The position numbers were made by a program, and so were the translations under genes. DNA of 64,000 nucleotides from contig CP136066.1 in NCBI GenBank assembly GCA_032622095.1, forward strand, positions 117,449,319 to 117,513,318, given 5' to 3'. Source of the DNA: Siphonodentalium dalli (taxonomy: Eukaryota; Mollusca; Scaphopoda; Gadilida; Siphonodentaliidae). Positions 10,015 to 23,149 of this stretch are shown here, piece after piece. The notes under the pieces were generated by a model. It did not search any database, was not told the DNA's origin, and was given only the letters and a program-made list of their open reading frames with translations. The first letter of the stretch is position 1. Every line of letters starts with the position of its first letter.

Positions 10015-12935
10015 TTTTTTCGAAAAAGGGCCATAACTCAGTTAAATATAGTCGGATCAATCCCATATTCGAACTCGATCTGTCTTTTATGCTGAGAAAT
10101 TCATATACAAAATTTGGTTCCGATCAGATATAAAATATTTGAGTTATCGCACCATGTGTAAAGTGTCTACAGACAGACAGACAGACAGACGGACTAACGA
10201 CGAGTGGTCAATCCGGACAACGACACTATGTTTACCATACTATGGTATGGGTAAACATAAAAATGTAGGAATAAAAGCTTGGACAAAATTATGCATGTTG
10301 CGAAAATATTTCTAAGTCGAAAAAGGGGAATAACTACACACACAAAATGTCGGACAGACGTCATAATCGCAGGTGCACAGGTTCCCATGGTACTAAATAT
10401 CAGTGCCAAGATTAAACGAGAGGCCGATCATGATCGGCAGATGTTTAACCCATACCTTGGCGATAGTGATTAGCTATTTTCAGCTAGGAATCTAAAATCC
10501 ATATCATTCAATGTTAATCTTCAAAGATTAGAACAAGTTTTTTTTTTTTAAATACGCCCATAACTCTGTTAAAAAATCGGATCAAACCCATATTCGAATT
10601 CTATCTGTATTTTGGGCTGAGAAACTCACATACCAAATTTGATTTCAGATATCTTTTTTTTTAGTTATTGCAGCATGTGTGAATTCTAAGTCGAAGAAGG
10701 GCCATAACGCCATAAAAAAAACTTGGATCAAACCCATATTTTAACTTGATCTGTATTTTGGGCTGAGAAACAGATATATAAAAAATTTGGTTCCGATCGA
10801 ATAAAAAATTAATTAATCAATAAGAGCAAAGGGTGTGTCAAAATAAACCAATATAAAACTAGAGGTGTGACTGTCCCAATGGGACTACGGATACCCCCCT
10901 GTTTTTAAAATACTAAGATGTTTCACATGTCAGTAAACATTTAGTTAAAATAATAAAATAACAGTTCCCATTGCAGGTGTACAACCATAACCCTAATCTT
11001 AAACCTATTGACCGAAAAATGTAGGAATAAAAGCTTGGACAAAATTATGCATGTTGCGAAAATATTTCTAAGTCGAAAAAGGGGAATAACTCCACACAAA
11101 AAATGTCGGACAGACGTCATAATCGCAGGTGCACAGGTTCCCATGGTACTAAGTATCAGTGCCAAGATTAAAAAACATTGACCGAAAAATGTAGGAATAA
11201 AAGCTCGAACATAATTATACATGTTGCAAACAAAGTTTCTAAGTCGAAAAAGGGGGATAACTCCACCAAAAAATGTTGGACAAACGTCATAATCGCAGGT
11301 GCACAAGTTCCCATGGTACTAAATATCTGTGCCACGTTTTTAAAAAATTGATCGAAAAATGTAGGAATAAATCGCAGCTGCACAGGTTCCCATGGTGGTT
11401 GATGTCTGTGCCAAGTTTCACGGAAATTGATAAAAAAAAACGACTGAGAAAAACTCCCGACAAATTTGTGTCCACGGACGGACGGACGGACGGACGGAGA
11501 AGCTGACTCCAGTATACCCCCCTAACTTCGTTGCGGGGGGTATAATTAGACATATCAGATGAAAGTATCAGGAATGTTGAGAAGTGTTATCCATGCAAGT
11601 GAATGAGGAGAGACCTGGAGATATAATATAAGAATGATTAATTGAAAAATATAATGAGAACATCCCTACAAATGAACAATAGACTATTCCAATTAAAACT
11701 TTTAGAACTGAATGGGAGAGTCCACTGAATCATGAATGGGTTACAGCTTCACTGCTATGTGGTATATATGGTGGCTAAAAATTACTAATTCAATAAGACA
11801 ACATTAATGCTGTTCTCTCTATTGCAGTTAAATTAAGCTTGTATTACTGTAATTTATAATAATAGTAAGCTACTTGGGTTATTATCAAATCTGTTCAATT
11901 CTTAGTTTAAAAGGGGCCATAACTCTGGTATATCAAATTGGATCTAACCCATATTCAAACTCGATCTGTATTTTGAGTTGAGAAACTCACATACCAAATT
12001 TGGTTCCTATCAGATGAAAAATGGTTGATTTATCGAAGCATGTGTGAATTCTATGTCAAAGGGCCATAACTCCAATAAAAATAATCGGATCAAACACATA
12101 TTTTAACTCGATCTGTATTTTGGTCTGATAAACTCACATACCAAATATGGTTCCAATCAGATAAAAATTGTTTGAGTTATTGCAGCATGCGTGAATTCTA
12201 AGTCATAAAAGGGCCATAACTCAATTAAAAATACCCGGATCAAACCCATATTCGAACTTGATCTGTATTTTGGGCTGAGAATCTCATATACAAAATTTGG
12301 TTCCGATCGGATAGAAAATATTTGAGTTATCGCACCATGCGTAATGTATCTACGGACAGACAGACAGACGGACGGACGAACGACGAGTAGTCAATCCGGA
12401 CAACGACAATATGTTTACCATATTATGGTATGGATAAACATAAAAACATTGACCGAAAAATGTAGGAATAAAAGCTCGGACAAAATTATGCATGTTGCAA
12501 AAATATTTCTAAGTCGAAAAAGGGGGATAACTCCACCAAAAAATGTCGGACAGACGTCATAATCGCAGATGCACAAGTTCCCATAGTAATAAATATCTGT
12601 GCCACGTTTTAAAAAATTCGACCTAAAAATGTAGGAATAAAAGCTCGGACAAAAGTATACATGTTGCGAAAATGTTCTAAGTCGAAAAAGGGGGATAACT
12701 CCATCAAAATAAGGTCCGACAGACGTCATACTCACAGGTTCCCATGGTGGTTGATGTCTGTGCCAAGTTTCAAGGAAACTGATAAAAAAATGACAGAAAA
12801 ACTCCGGACAAATTTGTGTCCACGGACGGACGAGCTGACTCCAGTATACCCTCCTAACTTCGTTGCGGGGGGGTATAATTAAACAAAACAACCAGAGGCC
12901 GATCACGATAGCAGATGTTTAACAATACCTTTAAC
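10015..12935. repeat. Cluster of ~145-bp and ~165-bp dispersed repeat units
   Basis: Two unit types alternate. Type 1 ('gggccataactc', then 'gatctgtattttggg' and 'caaatttggttcc') occurs near 10028, 10552, 10697, 11910, 12062 and 12204. Type 2 ('ccgaaaaatgtaggaataaa', then 'aaatatttctaagtcg' and 'gacagacgtcataatcgcag') occurs near 10262, 11012, 11184, 12450 and 12620. Type 1 stretches end in GACA/GGAC tracts plus a hairpin ('tttaccatactatggtatgg' near 10230 and 12415). Type 2 stretches end with 'cctaacttcgttgcgggg' (11520-11545, 12850-12875), which can pair with 'acccccctg' at the element head (10890). Non-autonomous transposons are likely. Confidence 0.75.
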
Positions 12936-15900
12936 CATACCAACTCGATCTAGACTGAATATATGCCTGTAGACATATCGTGGAGGTGATCTGAAAGATA
13001 TATTTTGGGCTTTCTATCATTTACTTGTATATCTATATATATAGATATGAGACTGATAAAATAAAGTATTGCTTTGGATAGCATGTGTTCATGTTATGGT
13101 TATAGGTAGGGTTAAAACTGATAAATTGATACCAAGATCTATTGAGGTGATGGATGTGTCATGACTAATATGGATGTGAATTATGAGAGTGATCCGATGA
13201 AAAATATCTGACTTATCACATTGTATAGCATGTGTCTACCGAAGGGGTTTATTAATATGTGTGTAACGGGGTTAATATGTTCAGGCAAATCAACTAAATG
13301 ACACCAATTATATAGGTCAGGGGCATGTCATCATAAATTTTGCTATGAAATATAAACCAAATTTGGCTGCAAATATTGATTTGATCAAATCAGATATCCT
13401 GTCTATGGTCGCTAGAAGGGGATATTATTTTCCCAAAATATTAAATCGACTATTATAAATCAACACGAAATAGTTCATAAAAAGCATGTGACTGGTCCCA
13501 TGCAATAAGTCAATGACAAAGATGTAGAATACCCTGTGTTTACAAAAGATGACAAATATACTGGTACAATTTATAACAAATATGAGCCATCCCTTGTTTA
13601 ATAGCAAAGTTCGAAGCTTATTCGTTTATTGACATTAAAGCAGATGCACGTGAGGGATTTTCAAAACATGGTATCACATATAATGTAAAAGAATATTCAA
13701 ATTGGAGTGTTCATTAATTAATGAACAAGGTTCAAAGGGGAAGAGTTCATTAAATATTTTTCTGCATAGTTGAAACACTAGTCATCTAGATTTATCTGCT
13801 TGTTTATACTCATTGTACAGATTAGCTAGCAGCCATTATTTTATTTAATATTGATGGCAGGTGGGTGGGTGTGAAGGGTTGATATCATTTTCAAAATCAA
13901 TTAATCAATCAATACCAAACCCATAAAGGTGTGGAAAGATACACCTTGATAAGAAATATGAGGAAGAGCCCATGTATAGCATGTGTCTGTAGAATCCTTG
14001 GGTAGGGATAAATTTTTTTCCAAGATCAATAGAAATATACCAGACACTTATACAGGTGAGGAGTGTGTCCTTGGAAACCCTGTAATGAAATTTCAACAGA
14101 TTTGGAGGAACCACAGTAGAGTGTCATCCAATAATCAAATCTGGGATAATTTTTTTTACTTAAAAGCATTGTGTATCTTTTCCTCTAGCCACTGGCCAGA
14201 ATAGCAGTTGGATCTCATTACTCTCAGATTCCATAGGGAATAACATAAAGCTAAGAGAATGCCATTACATTCAAATAGAGTTTGCACCTTAAAAGGTAAT
14301 TAATATAGCTTTCTAAAGTGGGTAATAGATATACTCTCAACACATGATATTGGATGTTCATGTGATAATTAATTTATTGATATTAATATATCACATGCAG
14401 CTATTGGAATAAAATCTTCATATTTTTCAAAACAGAACATCATATATAATGGTATAAAACTATTAAATGTGTATTATAGAGTGTTCACTAATAAACCTGG
14501 TTAAGAGTAAAATTAATCAATACCAAAATCCATACAGACGAAGAGTGTGCTAAGAAAGACCTACGTAAGAAATATGAGGCATATCAGAAGACAAGTACTG
14601 TGAATGGCTTTGAATAAATTTTGCGGTTTCTTAAAAAAAGATGTGAATTCTTATATCTAGGTGTCATATTTTCCACATTAATATGTCCGACAGTAGCCGG
14701 TTTATGACATCTTTGATAGTAACTTTTGAGAAATTAGACCTCCATGTATATCAGTGACAAAAGGGCTTCACGTAATCAGTGTACAGGCTTAATTTCACAC
14801 GCTGGTGAGGTAGTTATCTATTGTTTTATGTAACCTACACATGGTAAAACCATAAGCCTTTATCGAGATATCATTTCTTTGACCATTGTTTATACAACCT
14901 CTATAGAAGTGATCAAACGATGTAGTATGTACATAATAATGAATATACCACTAACGACTGATATTAGTATTTTTAACCAATTGATTATGTTTCATCTCGT
15001 CTTCCTTGTTTTCCCCAACTAATTGTACGACATGCTGATAACAGACATACATCCGATCTTTATTTCCATCGCGTATATTGTATATTGATACAAATAAAGT
15101 GTAAATTATTTTGTTCGATGTTGATTTCTTGGTTGGGCCAAATCACGAAATCAATAAATAATAGACCCCCATGAATTAAAAAGGATTTTACAGTAATTTG
15201 ATCTATTACATCTGATAGCATGTGTGCGAAGGATTAATTCTTTTCACAAGTGATCAACTAATCGATACCAAAATGAAAGTGTCAATGACACTGTAGCTCA
15301 ACTTGGGGAGGTGTTAATAATTTTATGCTGAGCAGTCAATAGAATGATAAAGAAGTTTCAGTAAAAGGATTATATTGTATAGTTGAAATTATTTTCATTT
15401 CAAACTTTTATCCAATAAATGTGGAAAACAGGGTGTGCCGATGGATTCAAATGTGAAACCTTTCAAACCAAGATTGCTGCTGGCAGCCATATTTTTAAAC
15501 AAATTTCGGAAGAATTGGACAGCTCCCATCTAGAGGTCATCCTGAAGATCCTGCTGAAGTTTGGTTAACTTTCTGATGAGGAATGTAGCCCATAGGGTGT
15601 GACGAAGGATTTAGTCATGCAAAAAGTAATCCATGATGGCAGCCATTTTTTTTCAACAAAATTCGGAAACATTTGATAGCTCCCATCTTGCGGTGATCAT
15701 GCCTGTAAATTTTCAAAACATTTCACCAATTAATTCGGGCTGCAGGGAGTGCCAATGGATTCAAATTTTAAATGCAAGATGGCTGTTGGCGGCCATGTTT
15801 TTAATGAATTTTGGAAAAAATTGATGGCTCCCATCTAGAGGTCACCCCGAAGATCCATATGAAGTTTGCAGATGATCCTATAAAAATTGTTGAGTTATCG

Positions 15901-15995
15901 TGTCCAATAGAATGTGTCTATGGACAAACAACGGATGGTTGATCAGAACATTGTCATTATGTGTACCATACATGGTATGGGTACACATAAAAACC
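12936..15995. repeat. Decayed dispersed repeats without genes
   Basis: Recurrent phrases are 'atagcatgtgtctac', 'aatcaataccaaa.cc', 'caggtgaggagtgtgtc' and 'aatatgaggcat' (13085-13250, 13880-14100, 14510-14600, 15180-15270). The unit 'ccaagatggctgctggcggc' occurs at 15470-15850. A terminal hairpin ('gtaccatacatggtatggg') lies at 15962-15982. The same families return at 30.0-30.5 kb and 41.5-44.9 kb. No coding sequence is recognised. Confidence 0.55.
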
Positions 15996-17430
15996 ATTGC
16001 TAAATTCCACTAAGGTATAAACAGAGTTCTACAGACTGATACTATATCCTTTCCATGTGGGCATTTGAAGTTGACAATGATCCTTTTCAAATTTGACGAT
16101 TCCCATCAGCATCTACTTTTGAGTTCACAACAGTCTTGGTATTATTAATCCAATAGTTATTTACTTTAAGGTTTAGATTTATTGTTACTGTGAAACTTTG
16201 TAACATGGGTGGGTGTAATGATAACTAGTTGGAAATCCCATGTACTGTAAAGCCAGTATCAACACGATTCTTAAAGTCACTATTTAGTTGTGTGGTAACA
16301 AATTTGGCCAATCTTTTTTAAATTCTTACTGCTTATGACTGCTCTTTAACAACTGGTGATATGATTTGACGTATTTTGCATATAAATGGTCCGTTTTTCA
16401 GTACATCAAAATACGTCACCAGATATCCATCAACATTTTATATTTTAGGTGGTAAAGATTTAGCCTGTATATATCACACCAGCTCCAAGTGGTAAAATAA
16501 GCTAGACACCCAGAATGTTGTATTCAATAATTTGCAAATTAAAAATAACACTAAATTACTGTCAGTGAAATGTCTGAGTAAAACTAGCAAATGTTCTACC
16601 ATCAAAGATTCATGCAACACTGTAGAAATTCACTGTTATTCACATGTCAGAGTTCAAACGTGATCACAGTGGTGCTCCACATGATGACTTCATTCAGGAT
16701 AATGACGCTTTCTTTCATTGTTTCAAATTTGTTTTTATAAAGTCCATGGATGATTTGACTGCTTTTTTGCTGTAAGTATCAGCTGTATCTGGTGCTTTAG
16801 CCAGATATCCAAATGTGGTCTGAATTCCTGTGAATAAAATAATAAATTACAGGTTAAATATCCATTCCAAGCAATCTGAGGAAAATGTTTCTCAAGCAAA
16901 CAATTTATTACAATGCCTATAAAATCATAGATTAACCCGTATTTTCATTGACATAAGTAGATAATTGCTAAATTTATTTTGATGATCAGGTTCTTCAAAA
17001 AGCTACCCTGAACACTACTAGTAATTATATGGCAATAAATCTATCAGTTAGAAACACACACTAATTTCAAGTTATGTTTTAAATATTAGTGATGCATGCT
17101 TCCATTTACGAGTTCAGTGTATACTTTAGGAATACAAAAGAACAGTTCCATATCGTTGCTTGTCAGCTATATGTAAATATGGCCCCCACAATGTACAATT
17201 CATTTTATATATCAGTCAGAAATGCACACTAATAACATTTTCAAGGTCCATTTGACATTGACTTCCCAATAAAAATTACGCAGTGTATATTTTGATTGAA
17301 AAAGAACATTCCGTTTAACCAATATGTAGTCATATTGTATACCTATACATGCATTGTCCTTGATGCATAAATGCAGACAAGCATATTCATCATTGATTCT
17401 ATTTATAGTTCAGGAAAAACCCAACCAACA
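15996..17430. other. Unique-looking intergenic sequence
   Basis: No gene or clear repeat. A weak inverted pair around 16349-16433 (arms near 'gacgtattttg' and 'caaaatacgtc') may be a very small decayed MITE. Two loosely similar stretches at 17030-17150 and 17195-17310 may be an old duplication. Confidence 0.4.
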
Positions 17431-17815
17431 TACCGTTAAAGGAATGGATGGCTTTTGCAGTGGGTATGCTGTTAAAATAGTCACACCCATTAATACTGCC
17501 ATAATCAGAACAAATAATAAATTATAGAAAAATTTTGTTCTTATACCAATCATAAATATCGCGTAAATAGTATGTTATTGTCAAGTTTGTATGCTGTGTT
17601 ATGTAAACAAAAGCCAGGTTATGTAACATTTTTGGGTTTTGTTTACATAATACAATCTTGATAATAACATACTATTTACATGACATTTATGATTGGTATA
17701 AGAACAAGGCTTGTCTATATTTTAATATTCATTCTGTTTATGGGGCTTTTAATGGATGTTATTATTTTAACAGCAATACCCACAGCGAAGGCCATCTGTC
17801 ACTTATAACCATTTA
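17431..17815. mobile_element. Foldback MITE (~385 bp, nearly full-length palindrome)
   Basis: The left half ('ggatggcttttgcagtgggt', then 'tataccaatcataaata' and 'atagtatgttattgtcaag') is mirrored by the right half ('cttgataataacatactat', 'catttatgattggtata', 'cccacagcgaaggccatc'). The arms are each about 170-180 bp around a centre near 17620. I see no confident target-site duplication, so no superfamily is given. Confidence 0.75.
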
Positions 17816-18973
17816 GTAACTGGATACTCGCTGACAGGCAGATATTTGATTCCCAACTATTTATTTGTAGGGATGTTTAGCTGAGGCTGGTGTTTATAGT
17901 ATTATCTGAGTATTCTTACAAATGAATGAATGGGATTTCATAGGGGTTTCTCTACCTATTTTCAGGCATCACTTCAAAGTACACTTTTAAGTCAATAGTT
18001 TATGAATGAAAGAGTTAAAGGGACATCAGAGGTAGCAAAAACACCAAGTACACTATCATAGATATCTTAAATGTAAAAGATAATTGTTTCATTTTCCTGT
18101 CTGTTGTGGTGGATATGTCTTGAATAAACATTTTATTACAAAAATTAAAATACAAACTTAATTTGATTTCATTCTCTCGGGATTGGATTAAGGCAGTGGC
18201 AAGAATCTTGCATGAAATATTATATAAAAAATATTGTGACGAGACTCGTTACGTGAAAAAATGTTCGGAATGCATGCACTTAATTCATGCATTTACTTGT
18301 CACATGGATCACATTTACAGACTTGAAATTGTTTATGTAGCCATCCCCACCTCAGTTATATATACCATACTATATAGCACTTTTTAGATACTCTTCTCTA
18401 TTATACAAATAACAAGGCAATCACACGACCAAAGTCTGATTACGACTGCTTCCTTAAAATGGGTCTAACTTCTCTGCATTTTCCCAAATTCTATATAGAT
18501 ATTGGGTTATAACATAATAATTCTAAGTAGAAAACACCAGCCAACAGAAGGTTCAGTGACTATAAATCAAAGTTAGTTTTAATTTTATCACATACTAAGC
18601 AAAAGTTATAAATTTTAAAAGACACTAAGCCACAGGAGTTCGAAACATGCTTCGCTGCGCCCACCCCTTATGGGCCATCCCTATATATGTGCCCGCATTA
18701 CGTTATGGTAGTTAGTAAACACAAGGCAAATGATAGAATTTCCCTGATTTACAATGACATCGATGTTGCCACAGATGGATCAGCAAAGAATTCATCTTTC
18801 AATTAATACCACAAACGCCCCTCAATTCCATTTCTATCCATAATATTTAATTTATTTTTGAACACCGAATAATTTATCATAATGGCATCAAAAAAGCAAT
18901 GTGATATTGCTCAGACAATTTGTCAGATCATTAACAGGTTTTAACCCCTCAGTGTCATCAAATAAAAAATCCA
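17816..18973. other. No gene recognised
   Basis: AT-rich sequence without repeats I can match inside the window. The only open frame of note (18163-18387, 74 codons) has no recognisable features. Confidence 0.4.
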
Positions 18974-18977
18974 TTAA

Positions 18978-19212
18978 CCCTTTGAGTGCCAGGTCGATTT
19001 TTGTATCAACCCATATACCCTGTGCCAATGCATTCTCTTATATATGCGAGTCGACCATAGGTCGCCTCGCATATATAAGAGAATGCATTGGCCTAACATT
19101 TTTTTTTTTTTTTTACAATTTTTTACAATTTTAATAATTTATTCTTATATTCTTTAACAGACTTATTTTGTAGGTTTAGGGCCGATGAGATCGGCCCCTG
19201 GCACTCAAAGGG
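18978..19212. mobile_element. TTAA-flanked MITE (piggyBac-like), 235 bp
   Basis: Both ends carry TTAA (18974-18977 and 19213-19216). The TIRs are perfect over at least 16 bp: CCCTTTGAGTGCCAGG on the left, with its complement on the right. TTAA target duplication with a CCC-starting TIR is the piggyBac signature. The element has no coding capacity and contains a perfect 26-bp-arm hairpin. Confidence 0.85.
19025..19091. repeat. Near-perfect hairpin inside the TTAA MITE
   Basis: Perfect 26-bp arms occupy 19025-19050 and 19066-19091. After one mismatch, a further 5-bp inner stem (CGACC / GGTCG) leaves a 3-nt ATA loop. If transcribed it would give a ~32-bp stem. Confidence 0.95.
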
Positions 19213-19216
19213 TTAA

Positions 19217-19792
19217 ATACATTACAATCTCATTGAAAGCTAAATGCAAACATATCAGATAATAATTTATCTGCGCATATAAACCAACACAACATCATTA
19301 TCTATTTTTATATCAACGAGATTAGTGGGTAATACAGAAATATTTTTTGCACTCTTCATTCATGACTTCATCTACATAATATTAAATACGATAAACGTGC
19401 ATGCTTATTCAAGCCAAAAAGCACACTTAGCTTCATAATCTAGGTTGGGTTATGTTGAATATGTAGATGAGGTCACAGAGGCAGAGGAGGCCATTACAAG
19501 CCCTTGTGACCAAGCTTTAAAACAGTGATATGTACCCTCTCTTTTTAGTGAACGAGGTGTGACAAAAGATAATAATTACATGTCTGCAGGAATACTAATA
19601 CAACTGCTTCAATAAACTGAGTTCCAAAGAAATTTTGTCTGGGAAGAATAATATATGGCTGCATATGTGCTGAGTACACTAACCTGAATTCCACTTCTCA
19701 ACTACTGAATTATTAACTTTCTCTGCTGTTGGAATCTGAAAATAGAAGAGCCTTGCATTCAAACCACTGTCAGTATTCTGAGAAAAATGTGT
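19217..19792. other. No gene recognised
   Basis: Short unique-looking interval between two repeats. Nothing supportable is seen. Confidence 0.4.
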
Positions 19793-20140
19793 GAAATTGA
19801 TAAGTTAGTACTCAGGCGCTATCCCAACATGAGTAATGTAACATTCTACTAACATCGCTGAAAATTTAATAGAAATCGACAGTACCACTCCATAGAAAAC
19901 ATCGTCTGAACTACACCCAATTGTAAATATTTACATCTCGATTCGGGTCGCAACTATCGGCGATAAACTAATTCAAGAGATTTCACCATTGAGAGTCATT
20001 GCATTTAATTAATATATAAGAATGATGGTATGTGTTGTCAATTTGGATTAATATTCTTTAAAAAATAACTACTTTGAGGAAGATTATTCTCAATTTCTTT
20101 TGATCACCCTATGTGAGTGTTTCACATAACTTTAATGTCA
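19793..20140 (+). repeat. Dispersed ~340-bp repeat, copy 1
   Basis: Matches the reverse complement of 37275-37625. Shared landmarks are 'ccactccatagaaaacatcg', 'aactactttgaggaagatta' and 'tgatcaccctatg'. Identity looks around 80%. No TIRs or coding frame are seen. Confidence 0.7.
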
Positions 20141-20599
20141 ACAAACTGCAAACATGTGAACTGCCAGGTGTCAGGCATGGTATAAAATGTGTATTGATCT
20201 GTTTCAAATTGGAATAAGACAAGACAGTCAATGACCGTGGGTAGCTCACCAGACTGTAAAGACTGAGAAGACTGGGACTCTGAAGACTACAACAGTCAGT
20301 ACTTGACAAAATCAACAAGTTCTAAACATGGACATAGCTGGAGGTTCTCAGATGAGCAGGGCTCTTCACCTTGAACTTTCTAATTGCACACCACTGACAA
20401 ATCTCCATCCTCTTCCTTTAAAGAATACAACCATACCACAGTACTAAGTTCACAAAAATCCATTTGCACATCCCTCTTAGGTTGAATTTTACAACTGGTA
20501 CCAGTACTTCAAGCTCTCAAACTTTCGAAAATTACCAACTTGACACCCCATAAAGTAAAAATTTGTGGCCAATTCTGTCCAACAGTTTAACCTGAAGTA

Positions 20600-20749
20600 C
20601 AGTAATGCCCTAAATAATCGACTCCATAACCACAGCAGAATTATGAGAGCTTTCCGATGAATGGCAACAAGCCATATTTCAGACTAAATCCTGAAAAATT
20701 ACCCATAATTCTGATGTGGTTAAGGAGTTGATTATTTAGGGCATTACTG
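20600..20749. mobile_element. TA-flanked palindromic MITE, 150 bp
   Basis: The ends are TA|CAGTAATGCCC and GGGCATTACTG|TA, with a long inverted match inward ('ccataaccacagcagaatta' against its complement). TA duplication and CAGT-type ends suggest a mariner/Tc1-mobilised MITE. Relatives lie at 30649-30783 and in the array at 52713-53187. Confidence 0.8.
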
Positions 20750-20751
20750 TA

Positions 20752-21107
20752 GGAACATATGGCCTGTTGATTTAAAAACATACATGTTGGAAAATCAAAC
20801 CAAACTATGAGAACAATTCTAAACTATTTTTGGTGTGAACATCTAATATACAACTAATGTTGTATCAGGCATGAAATTTTCAACTGTTCAAATTTTGATC
20901 AAAGTATGGGGTCAAAACTCCACCCCTATACACTCCCTCCCCATTGCCTCAAATATTTCCCCCACCAGGCTGCCAAGAAATCAATATTATTATACCAGTA
21001 CCAAACAGCATAGAAGAGAGTTAAATCTCTTATCTCTGCCCCTATTAGAACAAATGTGAATCGCCATCTATGAGATCCATTCATCTAGTAATATCCCCCA
21101 ATATCCA
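20752..21107. other. No gene recognised
   Basis: Short spacer before the large foldback structure. Confidence 0.35.
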
Positions 21108-21883
21108 AAATGATAGTGAAAAATAACGGAATTGGTGGCGGCTACTGTCAAATCAACGATGAACGATACCCTCCAGTGACATTTTACAGATTTTAACGAT
21201 TTTGGTAAAGCGAGCCCTGTGGCTATGTCCTAACCTATTTGCCAACATTGTTGGGGTTAAAATTACGATATCATACCATACCTCTACTTGATATGAAAAA
21301 AGTGTTGGTTAATTTGGATTTTCCTGCCATTTGCAGCCGAAACATTTATTTTTATGCTGAAAAATCTCTTTTTCACAAAAATATTTTTTTTCAAACATCA
21401 TTCAAATGGGTATTGCTATAATGCAAAAATATTTAATTCCTATTGTGTAGCAGTTATCTGACAAGTGACAAGCATATGTAGAGCAGTTAACAGAAATTTT
21501 GAAACGGTTTGCGGAGTAATGGATTTTAGCTACCGCTCCTCCAAACAAGTTTTTGGCAGAAAAATTACCTATTTTTGTTAAGAACTTTAATGGGACCCAA
21601 CATGACTCGTTTGCTGAAAATTGGGCCCGGGGACACTACTTAAGTGATTAACTCTTTCATCCCTGAATATACAGATATAGATGTCCCAGAACCCTGGATT
21701 ATTAGCTTGCCTAAGTAAAATTATGTGTCCCTGATACAGCCCTCTTAACTCAGATTGTTTGGCTTCGGCAATCCGCTACGGCAACAATATGCGTGGCCCA
21801 GTTTGCTTCAGCAAATTGCTTCGGCAATGCTGATTGTCGTAGCCAATTATGAAGGCTGCTGATATATTGCTGCAACACTACCT

Positions 21884-21969
21884 TTAGAGTGATGTTGGGT
21901 ATGGAAAACTGAATGTTTTATGATCGTTAACAGGTGACCTACTGACCTTCAATTTGTGTAATATACCAG

Positions 21970-22002
<33 letters not shown>

Positions 22003-22342
22003 CGTCACATCTAAATGATATACCGGTATCAGGTGTGTGCAGGTGAGAACCGAGAAGGGACATTGAATCCCAACATATGCTATAGTCGCATGTATCACCT
22101 GCATCTGGGATATCAAATTCGCATATCAATGTTTTCCACAAATACATACATGTATGTGTCATTCTTTGCAAGTGTGGTGTATAAACTTGGTTGTGATGAC
22201 CGTTCATGGTTTCAAATGTTTTACCAATCGGTTCATTGAACATAATTGCTTTATCAAAGGCAAGAGCAGACCAGATCAATACTAACCCAGCTAGTAATAA
22301 TACTAGTATGCCAAAAAGATGATATTTGACCGAAACAGACAT
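21884..22342 (-). CDS. Doubtful open frame with N-terminal membrane segment
   Basis: A 152-codon frame. Residues ~7-28 form a hydrophobic stretch (HLFGILVLLLAGLVLIW) fit for a signal anchor, and residues 1-113 have a mixed, protein-like composition. The tail is a proline run read from the G31 tract and is then probably non-coding. It lies wholly inside the TTAA element. I recognise no family. It could be a captured exon or chance. No promoter or splice evidence decides this. Confidence 0.15.
21972..22002 (+). repeat. G31 homopolymer
   Basis: Thirty-one consecutive G. Its length may be wrong in the assembly. It encodes the proline run of the 22342-21884 minus-strand frame. Confidence 0.95.
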
Positions 22343-23149
22343 ATATTCCCATATCTAGCAATTTTAGACCCAGGGATTTACTTGACAGTATACTGAGGAA
22401 TTATGAGTAACATTCCAAATAAAACAACAGCCAATGTCCTGATTGGATTCCCAAAATGATTATGAATGCGCGCCGTAGTTCGGCACGGTGATTTCCATAA
22501 CATTGCGTTGAAAATAGGAGACGTTAGACGGATACCACAAATAAAACATCGTTAGAAAGGTCAACATTATCTTCTTTATTTCATAAATGTAATAATAATA
22601 ATTTTGTCGGTATGTTTTTGTGATAAACAATAAACTAAATCGAAATGTGACTCAAAACACCACACCTGTAGGCAGTATAGCATCATCGATTTTTAGGAAA
22701 TCCCAAAATAGTTATCGTGACGTCTATATTTAGGCCCGGAAATTCTCTTAATGGCATACATGCTAGGTATTCCTGCGCACCAATAAATTAATATTGATAA
22801 CGAATAACACCCAAATGATATACACGTCGCTAACCAATAAAATCATTTATATAATTATCTCTGGAAATATTGTATTATTCCCGACAATTGCGCTGTGCCC
22901 GCTAAAGCGGGCAGCCGGGATAAACGTAAATTGTGTCGTGCCGGGTTGAAAGAGTTAAAGACGTGTTCGGGCTTCCCGACCCCAAGTTACAACAAAAACA
23001 ACACATTTTAATTTCTATTACCACAGTAAGTGTCGCATATCACAAGCACTCCATTTTCGCTTAAGATTTGAAAGGCAGTAGCTTGAATTATGACCTATTG
23101 TGTAATCACTTTAAAACTTAATCACTTTTCCCATACAGTCTCTCTCCCA

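Larger units (their letters stand above)
21652..22954. mobile_element. TTAA-target DNA element inserted in the left arm (~1.3 kb)
   Basis: TTAA occurs at 21648-21651 and 22955-22958, with imperfect TIRs (CTCTTTCATCCC and GGGTTGAAAGAG). The uninterrupted right arm reads, on its complement, 'ttaattgattacagatgtga', against the joined left arm 'taagtga-TTAA-agacgtgt'. The boundaries are therefore supported by an empty site. TTAA targets are used by piggyBac and Kolobok elements. No transposase frame is recognised, so it is probably non-autonomous. Confidence 0.75.

Noticed and set aside
16349-16433. Tiny inverted repeat as a MITE
   Set aside because: Only ~11-20 bp pair imperfectly, with no duplication or relatives in the window.
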